DNA of 64,000 nt from Stentor coeruleus. Lineage: Eukaryota; Ciliophora; Heterotrichea; Heterotrichida; Stentoridae. A program made the position numbers and the translations under genes. The notes under the pieces were generated by a model. It saw only the letters and a program-made list of their open reading frames with translations. It was not told the DNA's origin and ran no database searches. Shown piece by piece: positions 40,707 to 50,155 of the stretch. How positions within the stretch are numbered: position 1 is the first letter of the stretch; the number at the start of each line of letters is the position of its first letter. The stretch covers positions 30,831 through 94,830 of the forward strand of contig MPUH01000148.1 in the NCBI GenBank assembly GCA_001970955.1, written 5' to 3'.

Positions 40707-41156
40707 TTATTTAGCCATCATCATTCTCACGAACTCTTCATAGTTGATATGACCATCACCATCCAAGTCAGCTTCTCTAATCATTTCATCAACTTCTTCG
40801 TCAGTAAGTTTCTCACCAAGGTTAGTCATGACGTGTCTAAGTTCAGCCGCACTAATAAGCCCATTACCATCTCTATCAAAAACCTTAAAAGCTTCAATAA
40901 GTTCTTCTTCAGTATCCTGATCTTTCATTTTCCTAGCCATCAAACTTAAGAATTCAGGAAAGTCAATAGTCCCGTTACCATCAGCATCAACTTCGTTAAT
41001 CATATCTTGAAGTTCAGCTTCAGTTGGGTTTTGACCTAAAGATCTCATGACAGTTCCAAGCTCTTTTGTTGTGATAGTTCCATCACCGTCCTTATCGAAA
41101 AGAGAAAAAGCTTCCTTGAACTCAGCAATCTGTTCTTCAGTAAGTTGTTCTGCCAT
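40707..41156 (-). CDS. CaM: Calmodulin
   Basis: 149 residues, the universal length, with four canonical EF-hand loops: [36 protein letters not shown] and [12 protein letters not shown]. All calcium-coordinating positions are present. It is near-identical to calmodulins generally, so calcium sensing in ciliary and cortical signalling is expected. The ATG is preceded by GTTTATAA, and the upstream region has a second, classical TATAAAAG and paired GCGCCAT motifs. It lies 113 bp upstream of the palmitoyltransferase gene on the same strand. No intron is present. Confidence 0.99.
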   Translation of the reverse strand: MAEQLTEEQIAEFKEAFSLFDKDGDGTITTKELGTVMRSLGQNPTEAELQDMINEVDADGNGTIDFPEFLSLMARKMKDQDTEEELIEAFKVFDRDGNGLISAAELRHVMTNLGEKLTDEEVDEMIREADLDGDGHINYEEFVRMMMAK

Positions 41157-41230
41157 TTATAAACTCTGATGGCGCCTCCCCCTTTTATACCTTATTACAA
41201 AACATTTTCCAAAACAATATGGCGCTTTTT
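41157..41230 (-). promoter_or_regulatory. Calmodulin upstream region: TATA box and paired GCGCCAT motifs
   Basis: On the minus strand a TATAAAAG (41182-41189) lies about 25 bases before the ATG, in addition to the TATAA touching the ATG. The heptamer GCGCCAT occurs at 41169-41175 and 41219-41225, 50 bases apart, in DNA otherwise lacking CpG-containing words. It may be a binding site for a factor that drives strong expression. This is inference from motif repetition only. Confidence 0.4.
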
Positions 41231-42581
41231 GCCTCGAAATTTTTTTTGGGAAAATCGGTTTTTGAAGAGCTTTGGTTGATGTTGTATGATAATTATTGTA
41301 GAAATAAGTTGGATTAGACTTGTAGATGCTTTAGGATTTACTAGGGGGAAATTAAAATTTAGTTTAGAAACAGGAAGGATGGGCTTCTAGAAAAGTGTAA
41401 AAACAGATTTTAAAGGTTTTTATAATTAAGACTTGTGATTGTATATATTTTTTTAAGGTAGATAAAGATACTTTTATGATTTTTTCAAGGCTTATTGATT
41501 AGAATATTGAAAATTACCCATATTTTAGGGTAATCAAGTATATTAGGATTATGAAAATTTCTCAAAGGTCTTAAGACCACACATTTTATGTCACAGCATA
41601 TATCAAAGCAGTTTTTTTGTCAGAAAATACTATAAAATTCGTTTTTATTACTTTTGATATAAGCGGATTTTAATATTGAACATGTTAAGTTCATAGATTA
41701 ATTAATCAAAAAAATATTTGTGGAATAATATACAAGATGTGCTAAGTAAAGACAATTTTAAGGCTAATGTTGTTAGAATATTAGGGTTAGTAAGAAAGTT
41801 ATTATCAGTTTAAAGTGTCGTGATAAAATATTGTATATGAGATTTTAAATATTTTTGTTATTGTGATGATAATTAGGTGTTTTAGGCTAAATAATTTTTT
41901 TATATGAAGAAATCCTGGATGTAATTGTGGTGGTACAATTTGAAATATAAAAATTTTATAAGATTGTTTTATAGCAGACAAGGAGTATAAAATATTTTAT
42001 GAGTTTTAGTTTTAGAATAAATCATAGAGGTATATAGAAATATGTTGATAAAAAATGTATTTAGTAATTATGAAATTAAAATCTCAAGATTTTTGTGTAG
42101 AAATTCATGTCTTATACAACAAAAAAAGTAAACTAGATAATAGATGGCATATGCAAATTCATGAAACATATTTACTACACAATATTTAAGAACTATATTA
42201 TACTCATAATGCATACACTTTTTATATTTAAACCCACTAAAAAATCTATAAAAATACAACCTATTCAATAATCTCCTAATCAAAATCAATAAAAAATCGC
42301 TTATACAAAAACATCTAATATTCCTAAATCACTACCATCAACCAAAATCCTATCATAATTTTCCCAAAGCCTTAAACCCTCAACCAAGACCCAAAATTTT
42401 ATACAAACCATAAACTTTCATCATCCTAAATCAAAAACATTATCTCTCATCCTTATCTAAAACGCTAAAAACCCCTAAAATCCACCTCTCAATCCTACCT
42501 TCCTTCAAAATCCTTAACCCCTCTATAAACTCCTACTTCAACCCTTCATCTTCCTCCTTTAAAAAACTTAACCTATAAAAA
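41231..42581. other. 1.4-kb divergent intergenic region, no gene seen
   Basis: The part beside calmodulin is G-bearing and C-poor on the + strand, and the last 280 bases before the arrestin-like gene are C-rich and G-poor. No coding-like frame was convincing in either direction. Confidence 0.65.
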
Positions 42582-43583
42582 ATGGGAGCTAAACAAGGTG
42601 TTGCACATATTTTTATCGCCGTCGAAAACTCAACAGTAAATGCAGGACAAGAAATCTCCTGCATAGCCCATCTTCTTCTCAATGAAAAAATAAAATTCGC
42701 AAGCCTCGACATAACCTTCACAGGTAGAGAGCGTCTCAGATTCCAAGGCGATGGTATCAAAACCGGTAAATACAACTTCATCCAATTCAAAAACTCTCTT
42801 CTCCAACCTGGTCAAAAAGAAATCCAAGCTGGGAGTTACTCTTTTCCATTTATAATCGAAATCCCAAAAAATGTTCCTGGGACTTTTAAAGCAAACATGA
42901 AAAGATTTGAAGCAAAAATCCAATATAAAGTCAAAGTTGAATTAAGAAGTAATAAAGAACTTATAGGGAAAAGTAAATCTGAAATAATAGTCGAGCAAAC
43001 TTTTGATCAAAATCGATATTCTGTATTAACAAATCATGCTGGGACTATAGTATGTTGTGATTGTTGTCGTAAAGGAGTATGTGAACTTGTTGCCCATATA
43101 GATAAAAATGCTTATCTCCCTCAAGAAAACGCAAAACTATGGGTTAGTGTGAATAATGGGAATTCCCGTAGAGCACTTTCTGGTATTGGGGTTATGTTTT
43201 GGAGGGTTATAAGGCTTATAAGTCATGATAATGAAGTTGGGGTTTTTAAAAAGTGCATTTTTAATACAAATGTTAATGTTAATGTTGCATCTGGTGAAAA
43301 ACTTTTAACTGGGAAAGAGATACAGATTGATATCCCGATATATAGTAAAGAAATTGAATTGGATCAATGTGTGACAACTGTTGGGAAAATTGTTCAATGT
43401 AGGTATTTTATTGAGATTACAACGGATTTTGGTAGGTGTATGAGTAGAATTGTTGATTTTGAAGTACCTTTGATTGTTGTCCCTAAGTTTATACCACCTG
43501 AAATGCCTTCTGCGCCTGAGGATTGGCACCCGGTTGAAATGCCGATGGCTAGATTTTCAAGTTATGAAAGCGAGACAAGTTAG
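42582..43583 (+). CDS. Arrestin-fold protein (alpha-arrestin/ARRDC-like)
   Basis: 333 residues. The N-terminal half has the beta-sandwich pattern of alpha-arrestins: HIFIAVENSTVNAGQEISC, the LDITFTGRERLRF strand pair, QAGSYSFPFIIEIPKNVPGT, then KIQYKVKVELRSNKELIG. The C-terminal half has the second sandwich (ELVAHIDKNAYLPQENAKLW; ISGIGVMFWRV-like; CRYFIEITTDFGRCMS) and ends with VPKFIPPEMPSAPEDWHPVE. Alpha-arrestins recruit ubiquitin ligases to membrane cargo; a PPxY motif is not evident here, so the partner is unclear. The start MGAKQGVA has Gly2, which might be myristoylated. The ATG follows CCTATAAAAA. The fold call is strong; the precise role is inferred. Confidence 0.85.
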   Translation: MGAKQGVAHIFIAVENSTVNAGQEISCIAHLLLNEKIKFASLDITFTGRERLRFQGDGIKTGKYNFIQFKNSLLQPGQKEIQAGSYSFPFIIEIPKNVPGTFKANMKRFEAKIQYKVKVELRSNKELIGKSKSEIIVEQTFDQNRYSVLTNHAGTIVCCDCCRKGVCELVAHIDKNAYLPQENAKLWVSVNNGNSRRALSGIGVMFWRVIRLISHDNEVGVFKKCIFNTNVNVNVASGEKLLTGKEIQIDIPIYSKEIELDQCVTTVGKIVQCRYFIEITTDFGRCMSRIVDFEVPLIVVPKFIPPEMPSAPEDWHPVEMPMARFSSYESETS

Positions 43584-43841
43584 AATATAATTAATAGAAT
43601 TTCTATGTGGGTGTAGGCTTTTCATGATGAGGTTGGGAAAATATGGATTTTTGAAGGCTTTATAAAAAAAATATTGGAAAATCATAGTTTTGTTTATGAA
43701 ATATTTTTTTTTGCTTGTCTGAAGAGTTTGGATTAAGGGTTTTAGATTTTTATTATAATTTTTTAATGTTTATATGTCATACTGATACATGCTATTATGA
43801 ATTCTAATAACTTTCTTATAGTAAGATGATAATTAATAACA

Positions 43842-44223
43842 ATGTTTGAGTAGGTATTTCTTTTCTTTATCGTTAACTCATTTGAAGCTAACTTTGTCGT
43901 ATTTTCCATATCTTTTATATCGATGTTAATCTCTTCTCCTTTAAATTATTTTTTGTGTAAGTCTATAATTTCTTTTTCTACTTAGAAGACTTTAGAAAAT
44001 CTATTCATGAACTTTAAAAAACTTTCAAACTCTATTGTTTAATTGCCTTCTTTATCGATTTCTAGAATCAATTTTTTTATGTCACTAATGTCAAAAAAAT
44101 GATCTATGATCCTTAGGAACTTCCTAAGGTTAGACAAATCCACACACTTTATATCATTAGAACCATATACATCGAAAATCTTTTAAATTCCTGCATTTCT
44201 TCTGCATTTAAACTCTCTACCAT
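43842..44223 (-). pseudogene. Decayed EF-hand (centrin/calmodulin-like) gene
   Basis: From an ATG at 44223 (complement) the frame reads MVESLNAEEMQEFKRF, then needs a one-base shift to continue as FDVYGSNDIKCVDLSNLRKF and LILEIDKEGN, stop, TIEFESFLKFMNRF. The last segment is an EF-hand loop, interrupted exactly where Gly or Gln would be by a TAA. Two more TAA stops follow in the same frame, downstream of KVF and HKK. One frameshift plus three stops marks a pseudogene under the standard code. The parent was probably a centrin or calmodulin-like protein. Confidence 0.65.
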
Positions 44224-44520
44224 TGTAAATGATTTGATATAAATTAATATACTATTCATTTCTAATGTTAAACAAGCTTAAGGTATGATATAGAAATATA
44301 TACAAAAGTCAGGCATATAGATATTATTATAATATTTAAATAAACTACATTGTCATAAGCATTTTGAATATTTTTTAGAAGCATGTTCGGAAAAAAAAAT
44401 ACACCTGGAAAAGGTAAAATATTCCTATACAGTTCCGAAGTGAACAATGAAATACTCTCAAATTTGTGGGTATTAAAAATTCTTTGTAAAATAAATAAAA
44501 TGATAGTTTATAATACTTTT

Positions 44521-45510
44521 ATGGCAAGTCAAGAGAGTACACTTGACAACTACACCGTCCTAAGTAGTTTAGGAGTACAACACTTGGCCTCTATGAAAAA
44601 AGTTCAATGCAGAAGCACAGGAGCCATATATGCGGCAAAGATTTTTAGAGATAGGATTTCTGAAGTCTATGCGAGAAATGAAATAAGTACCTTAGAACAG
44701 TTAACAGGGGAGAATATTGTTATTGTAAGGCAAATGGTCCTATTAGGGACTTATACTAAGAAGTCTGGAAGCCAATACTCATGTTCGTATATATTGATGG
44801 AACCACTTCCCAACGGCGATCTCTTCAAATTTCTCAGCTTTTTAGGTTCACCACGGCCAGAAATGGTCAGATTCTTATTCAGCGAAATCCTTAAAGCTTT
44901 GGAAACTGTGCACATTTCAGGTTTTGCGTACGGAGGATTGAAACTTGAGAATTTCTACATTGACAGTGATTTCCATATAAAACTTACTGATTTCTCCAAG
45001 GCTAGCCCTTTAGACTCAGAACCTAATATTTCTATTCAGTCTAAATACACCCCACCTGAAGCTTTTTTAGGCCCAGTTTCTTCAGGTCAAGCTGCAGATA
45101 TTTTCTCAGCTGGGGTTATTCTTTTTCTTTTACAAACCTCACAATTCCCATTCTATTCATCTAAACCTTTAGACCTTTTCTATTCACAACTGACTAAAAA
45201 CCCTAGGGTTTTTTGGGACATGCAAAAGAAAAACTATAAAAGCATTCAGTTAAGTGAAGACTTTAAAAATCTTATAGAATCGATGTTATGTTTTGAACCT
45301 AAAACCAGGGCAAATTTAGATGAAATCAAAGCTCATGAATGGATAAAAGGACCTATGGCTGATTATGATGAGTTTAAAGAACTGGTTTTGAAAATAAAAC
45401 CTTGGGAAAATGATCAAAAGATAAAGAGAAATATGATGAGAAATAGGTTCTGTAATCAGAGTTCAGGGAAAAATTATGAGTTTCAATACAATACTTCTGT
45501 GCAAAAGTAA
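44521..45510 (+). CDS. Pseudokinase (CAMK/SNF1-like fold lacking the catalytic Asp)
   Basis: 329 residues from the ATG at 44521, chosen because GTTTATAATACTTTT lies just upstream; an in-frame ATG at 44383 would add 46 residues that look non-coding. The kinase fold is evident: IYAAKIF with the ATP-binding Lys (about residue 40), an ILMEPLPNGDLFKFL hinge, KYTPPEAFLG for the APE region, the AADIFSAGVILFLLQTSQFP helix, and a final ANLDEIKAHEWIKGP. The glycine loop is degraded. The catalytic loop HRDLKxEN is AYGGLKLEN, with Gly for the essential Asp (about residue 139), and DFG is DFS. Phosphotransfer is therefore unlikely. Such proteins usually act as allosteric scaffolds. Partner unknown. Confidence 0.88.
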   Translation: MASQESTLDNYTVLSSLGVQHLASMKKVQCRSTGAIYAAKIFRDRISEVYARNEISTLEQLTGENIVIVRQMVLLGTYTKKSGSQYSCSYILMEPLPNGDLFKFLSFLGSPRPEMVRFLFSEILKALETVHISGFAYGGLKLENFYIDSDFHIKLTDFSKASPLDSEPNISIQSKYTPPEAFLGPVSSGQAADIFSAGVILFLLQTSQFPFYSSKPLDLFYSQLTKNPRVFWDMQKKNYKSIQLSEDFKNLIESMLCFEPKTRANLDEIKAHEWIKGPMADYDEFKELVLKIKPWENDQKIKRNMMRNRFCNQSSGKNYEFQYNTSVQK

Positions 45511-45715
45511 AATTAAGCCTGGAAAATTTAGGAATATGAAATGCTTGATGAGATTTCAGAGATATAAAGCATAGGGAGTATTGAAAGATAATAAGTTAAG
45601 TTTTTGTAGATAAATGGATTTTAACGTGAAATTTGTAGACTTTTTTTGAATTTTAGGTAGAGGATGAGGAAGGAAGATAATTTTTTTGGGTATTAAATTT
45701 GAATAGTAATAATAA

Positions 45716-47830
45716 ATGTGGAAGCAAGACTTATCTTATATTGAATCTCTGAAGAATTTATTCCCAAATTATCAATTCAATAAACAAAAAAAATCTAAGA
45801 GCAACGCTAAAATTATACTCCCAGCACCTCCAAAAATAGATTTTTCAATACTAAAAATTCCTGAATCTGAAACAGATTCTAATAAAAACAAGCAAGAAAA
45901 CAAAAAAAAACCTAATAAAAACCGAATTGATCAAGTTCCTTCTTTATCTCTAGCTTTTAACTCAAATCTTCAGTCAAAACAAACCCTGCAAATAGAAAAA
46001 AAATTCCCGCCCAAAGAAGTAAATAATGGTTTCAGCAATCAAATAAAATCAGCAGCATCCGAAAGAATTTCTTTGAGCCTTTCAGATAATCTTCAGGCAA
46101 ATCGCCCTGAATTGAGTCATCCTGAACCTTTAAATAGCAATTTTCCTAATGATAAAGAATTATTCGGAATAAATAATAGAGGTATTGACAAAATAAGATT
46201 GAAAAAAAACCAGAGAGAAATTATGAATGCTATTTTAAATGGAAAAGATGTTTTTTCTTATTTACCAAGTGGCAGCGGAAAAAGTTTAGCTTATCAAATA
46301 TCAGCTTTGAATATGGAAGGTATAACTTTTATTATAACAGAAAATATCCCGCTTTTACAGAACCAAATAAAAAAACTTAATGATCTTGGCCTAAATTCGA
46401 TTATAATAAACCCAATCAAAGCATCTGATATAAAAAAAAATTGTATCAAGGCCACCACAAATCCAAACATAAAATTGTTTTTCCTAAGCCCAAAGCTTTT
46501 TCTTGAAAACGACAATATAATCGAACTAATAGACAAACTTCACAACAATAAAAGGTTAAGTTTTTTTGTGATTGACGAAACTCAATATCAAAACTTTAAT
46601 ACAATAAAAACCCAATCCGACTATCACATTTATCGTTACCTAAAAGGGAAATATCTTAAAATCCCTTTGCTCTATTTATCATCATCCCCATCTTTACAAA
46701 TATTTAATGAATTAATAGATTCCATTAAAATATCTCCAGAGTATATCATAGAAAATCCTCAAAGACCGAATATTTTCTATCAAGTTTTACCAACTCAGGA
46801 AAATAAAAAATCCCAACTTATTACCTTAATAAAAACCCGCTTTGATAATAAAACTGGGATAATTTACTATAATAAAAATAACAAATGTTATGATTTCTTT
46901 AAAGAACTCCAAGAAAAATATTCATTAAATTGTATTTTCTACCACTCAAATCACACTCAAGAGCGAAAAATCAAAACCCTTGAAACTTGGCTAAATCATA
47001 AAAACAGTATCCTAATAAGCTCATCACCTCTTGATATAAAATTCAATAATAAGTCAATAAGATTTATTATCCATTATCAAATCCCAACATCAGTTTTTGA
47101 ATTTTATCATAATTCATGCTATGCAGGTAGAGATAGTTTGTATTCTGAATGCATAATTTTATACAATTTTAAAAACAAGAAATCTTTTCATAATACTTTT
47201 GACTCAACAACATCGAAAAATAAAAAAAACTATTTTATTAATGAGATGTATAAAATACTTTTATTTTGTGAAGAAAAACATAAATGTAGGAAGTTAATGA
47301 TATCAAAATACTTAGAATCAGATAAAAGTTTTGATTGTAATTCTATGTGTGATAATTGTAAGAATTATAAGGAAAATGAAGATATTAGTAATGAGGATTA
47401 TGATGATGCTGTGATGAAAATTATAGATTTATTAAGGTTTTATCATGATAAAATATGGACAGTTAACAGACTGAAAAAGTTTTTATTAGGGGAAAAAATG
47501 AAGGATATTGAAATGTATAGGAGATCTGGATATGGAAGTTTTAAAGATTTTAAATATAGGGTTTTTATTAAAAAAATTGTTTTGAAGATGCTTTTGGGAA
47601 AAATCCTTGAAGGAGTATTTCAAAAAAATAATGGGAAAAGTCAGTTTGTTGTTAAATTAGGGGGAAAATGTTTTGAAAAGAAAAAGCGAAATATGACAGG
47701 ACAAGTGTTGGGAGAAGATAATGAGAGAAATAGAGATTATGGTGGTTTGGATAATAAATTTAGTGGAGAAGTTGAAGAAGAAAAAATAAGGTATCATGAT
47801 GATATTGTTTTGCCATTTAAAAGAAAGTAA
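45716..47830 (+). CDS. Divergent RecQ-family DNA helicase
   Basis: 704 residues. A Lys/Asn-rich head (1-150) precedes a RecQ-type helicase core. Motif 0/I reads LKKNQREIMNAIL then LPSGSGKSLAYQI, with an intact Walker A. Motif II is FFVIDETQY, where RecQ has DEAH. Motif III is YLSSSPS. The C-lobe has GIIYYNKNNKCYDFF, FIIHYQIPTSVFEFYHNSCY, AGRD (the arginine-finger motif, AGRDS) and a zinc-binding module (CRKLMISKYL, then CNSMCDNC). A winged-helix-like tail follows with a basic C terminus. Conserved cores are weakened at motifs II, III and V, so it may be a specialised or poorly active paralogue. Expected role: DNA repair or recombination, perhaps in genome processing. Confidence 0.85.
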   Translation: MWKQDLSYIESLKNLFPNYQFNKQKKSKSNAKIILPAPPKIDFSILKIPESETDSNKNKQENKKKPNKNRIDQVPSLSLAFNSNLQSKQTLQIEKKFPPKEVNNGFSNQIKSAASERISLSLSDNLQANRPELSHPEPLNSNFPNDKELFGINNRGIDKIRLKKNQREIMNAILNGKDVFSYLPSGSGKSLAYQISALNMEGITFIITENIPLLQNQIKKLNDLGLNSIIINPIKASDIKKNCIKATTNPNIKLFFLSPKLFLENDNIIELIDKLHNNKRLSFFVIDETQYQNFNTIKTQSDYHIYRYLKGKYLKIPLLYLSSSPSLQIFNELIDSIKISPEYIIENPQRPNIFYQVLPTQENKKSQLITLIKTRFDNKTGIIYYNKNNKCYDFFKELQEKYSLNCIFYHSNHTQERKIKTLETWLNHKNSILISSSPLDIKFNNKSIRFIIHYQIPTSVFEFYHNSCYAGRDSLYSECIILYNFKNKKSFHNTFDSTTSKNKKNYFINEMYKILLFCEEKHKCRKLMISKYLESDKSFDCNSMCDNCKNYKENEDISNEDYDDAVMKIIDLLRFYHDKIWTVNRLKKFLLGEKMKDIEMYRRSGYGSFKDFKYRVFIKKIVLKMLLGKILEGVFQKNNGKSQFVVKLGGKCFEKKKRNMTGQVLGEDNERNRDYGGLDNKFSGEVEEEKIRYHDDIVLPFKRK

Positions 47831-48709
47831 TAGGATTTTAATTATTAAGATTTTTTTCTTTAAAGTTGGAGATGTTTTTAGAGATTTTTATAGTTAAAAT
47901 CAGAGGGTGGAGGATAAGTGATTAGGTTAGGTTGAGATTAAAAAAGCATTACCAAACATTAAATACTAAGGCTATAGTAGGTGATAGGAAATATTAAAGT
48001 AAAAATTTAAATATATAGAGAAAAATATCATTTTCTGATTAAATTAGGTCGAAATCATTAAGATCGGATTATAGAAAATGAGTTGGTATTAATATAAAAC
48101 TTTTTACAAGCATAAAGAAAATAGTGATTATTTTTACAGTCACTTAGTGAAATATTAATCAAATCAGATGATTGTTGTCGATAGTATAACATAATCTTGC
48201 CACATAAAATAAATCTATAAGTGATTGAAGAATTTAATTAAAAGATAAGTAAATAATTATGCACAATAAACACAATAAAAAGATTAAATAAAATTTTCTC
48301 AAATAAATTAACTCATTTAGAGTTTGGATTAAATTGTTTTAAGATAAAATTTTATCATAAATTAAATGATAAGTTGCGATTTTTCAAGCAGTATTACAAT
48401 AAATATTCCCTTTTTTGTTAATAATTTAAAATATCCTTCAAAGTTTAATAAAATTTTGTGATGCTTCATTTTTATATCAAGATTCCAGCAAAAAAAGTGT
48501 ATTACTATTTAAATAATCCAAAATTAATTCTTAGTATACTCTTCAGCATAAAATCAAAACTCTTATAAACTTATAATCACAACAAAAATCCTAAATTCCA
48601 TTTTAGTATTAAAAATCATCATTCCAATAAAACCAACTTCAAATACCCAAAACCAAAATCTTCCAAATTCACAATTATCATATAAATTAATATAAAAAAT
48701 AATCTAATT
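47831..48709. other. 0.9-kb convergent intergenic region, no gene seen
   Basis: G-bearing and C-poor after the helicase gene, becoming C-rich and G-poor from about 48530 near the end of the leftward gene. No coding-like frame. Confidence 0.65.
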
Positions 48710-49498
48710 TTAAGAACTTAACGAGTTTTCACGTATAGTCTGAAGTTTTCTATGAGGTTCAGGCATAAAAGCAATGGAATTCATTGTAGTCAACTTTGTC
48801 CGGTTGTTATCATTTTTTTCTTTAAGTCTCTGAATCTCACTTGAAAACTTATAAGCAGATTCTCTTAAATAAGCTCCATCAAGTATACCTAAAAGAATAG
48901 GTGAAGTAAATTTTCTAATAAATTGTTTGAGTGTTATAGACTCATTTGATTCTATAATAAGATCATATAAAAGCTCAATAACTTCATCTTTACAACTAAA
49001 ACATTTTTCCGCATATGTTTTAATTTCTGTACCATATCCTGTAGCATCTTCTATATATTTTGGGATGATTACCAAATGTATTTCAACAACGTCTTTAAGC
49101 ATTTCTCTTATTTCAAATTTACTTAATAATCTTGATGTATCGATGTCGTAGTTCCCGAAAAGAAGTTTTAGCTTTTCTACTAATGACCCATTTCCAAAGA
49201 TAATCCCAGTTGTTGAGAGTTTTCTACTGAAATAGTATTTTTTGTTGTATTTTAAACCCTCTTCATCGATGAAATAGTCAAAGAAAGATTCGATTACTTC
49301 TGGGTTTAGGTTGAGTTCGCTGCAGATTTTTTTGATTTTTATATCTGGAATTTGTGATCTTTGGTTTGCATATCTATGGAAATGGTTGTCATATTCTCTT
49401 GCTGAGTTATTATCTAGCCCAAGCTTTTCAAAAGCTTTTTCAAAGTAATTTTTTTCAATAGTTATACTTCCGGTTGATCTAGCTCCTGTGCAACCCAT
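48710..49498 (-). CDS. Acylated divergent EF-hand-like protein
   Basis: 262 residues from the ATG at 49498, preceded by CACTATAAAA; an earlier in-frame ATG exists at 49522 but lacks this context. The N terminus MGCTGARSTG (Gly2, Cys3) fits myristoylation plus palmitoylation. The body is helical with units recalling neuronal-calcium-sensor or calcineurin-B-type EF-hand proteins (PEVIESFFDYFIDEEGLKY; LLSKFEIREMLKDVVEIH; SNESITLKQFIRKFTSPILL), but no loop has a full set of calcium ligands. Calcium binding is therefore doubtful. The 5' end, including TATAA and ATG, is duplicated in tandem upstream. Probable role: membrane-tethered adaptor in calcium signalling. Confidence 0.75.
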   Translation of the reverse strand: MGCTGARSTGSITIEKNYFEKAFEKLGLDNNSAREYDNHFHRYANQRSQIPDIKIKKICSELNLNPEVIESFFDYFIDEEGLKYNKKYYFSRKLSTTGIIFGNGSLVEKLKLLFGNYDIDTSRLLSKFEIREMLKDVVEIHLVIIPKYIEDATGYGTEIKTYAEKCFSCKDEVIELLYDLIIESNESITLKQFIRKFTSPILLGILDGAYLRESAYKFSSEIQRLKEKNDNNRTKLTTMNSIAFMPEPHRKLQTIRENSLSS

Positions 49499-49608
49499 TT
49501 TTATAGTGATCGTTTCAAACAAAAACTATTGGGTTAAATTTTAGTCTCCTGTGCAACCCATTTTTATAGTAATCGTTTCAAACAAAAACTATTGGGTTAA
49601 ATTTTAGT
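49483..49608. repeat. 63-bp tandem duplication of a gene start and core promoter
   Basis: Units 49483-49545 and 49546-49608 differ at about one base. Each contains the TATAAAA element and the first codons of the MGC protein. No N separates them. It could be a true duplication of the start region or an overlap collapsed without a gap mark. Confidence 0.8.
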
Positions 49609-50155
49609 ATTTTAAATAAAGGGAAAGTGCTTATTGATAAATATATGTTATTTAATAAATACCCTGTAGTGCACTTTGCTTAAAATATATGCTGAAAAAA
49701 ATACTTGAAAAAAACAATTTGAAATATGTAAAAGGTACTTTTTTATTAGAAAAATAGGCGAGTTTAGATTAAATTGTAATAAAAAGTATGAGAAATCAAA
49801 TCTAAGCGAGAGGGTCAAAATTATGACTTAATCCAAACTTAGTTAGCATTTTTTTAATCTTATTATACATAAAATACTTACCATGTTGAGAAATAAAAAT
49901 CTACTTAGATCAGAAACTTGATTTATCTTATCTCAAAATTATTCATTTTTACCATGGTTTGAATCAATGTTTTAAAGCTGGGCAGAAATATAATAATATC
50001 TAGAGATGAATACTAATAAAATAAGTAATATTAATCTATTTACTATGATCATTTATTAGTTAATAATTAAAACTATGTACGATAAGCTAAAAAATACTTT
50101 TATTGTAAATGGGGTTTGTGTTTCTGGGAAATTAATGTTGAATTTAAATAAATTT

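Noticed and set aside
42068-42289. 73-codon minus-strand frame between calmodulin and the arrestin-like gene
   Set aside because: Tyr/Phe/Ile-rich text typical of AT-rich DNA; no supporting context.
44383-44520. 46-codon N-terminal extension of the pseudokinase from an upstream ATG
   Set aside because: The added residues are AT-driven (LKILCKINKMIVYN) and the TATAA start context is at 44521, not 44383.
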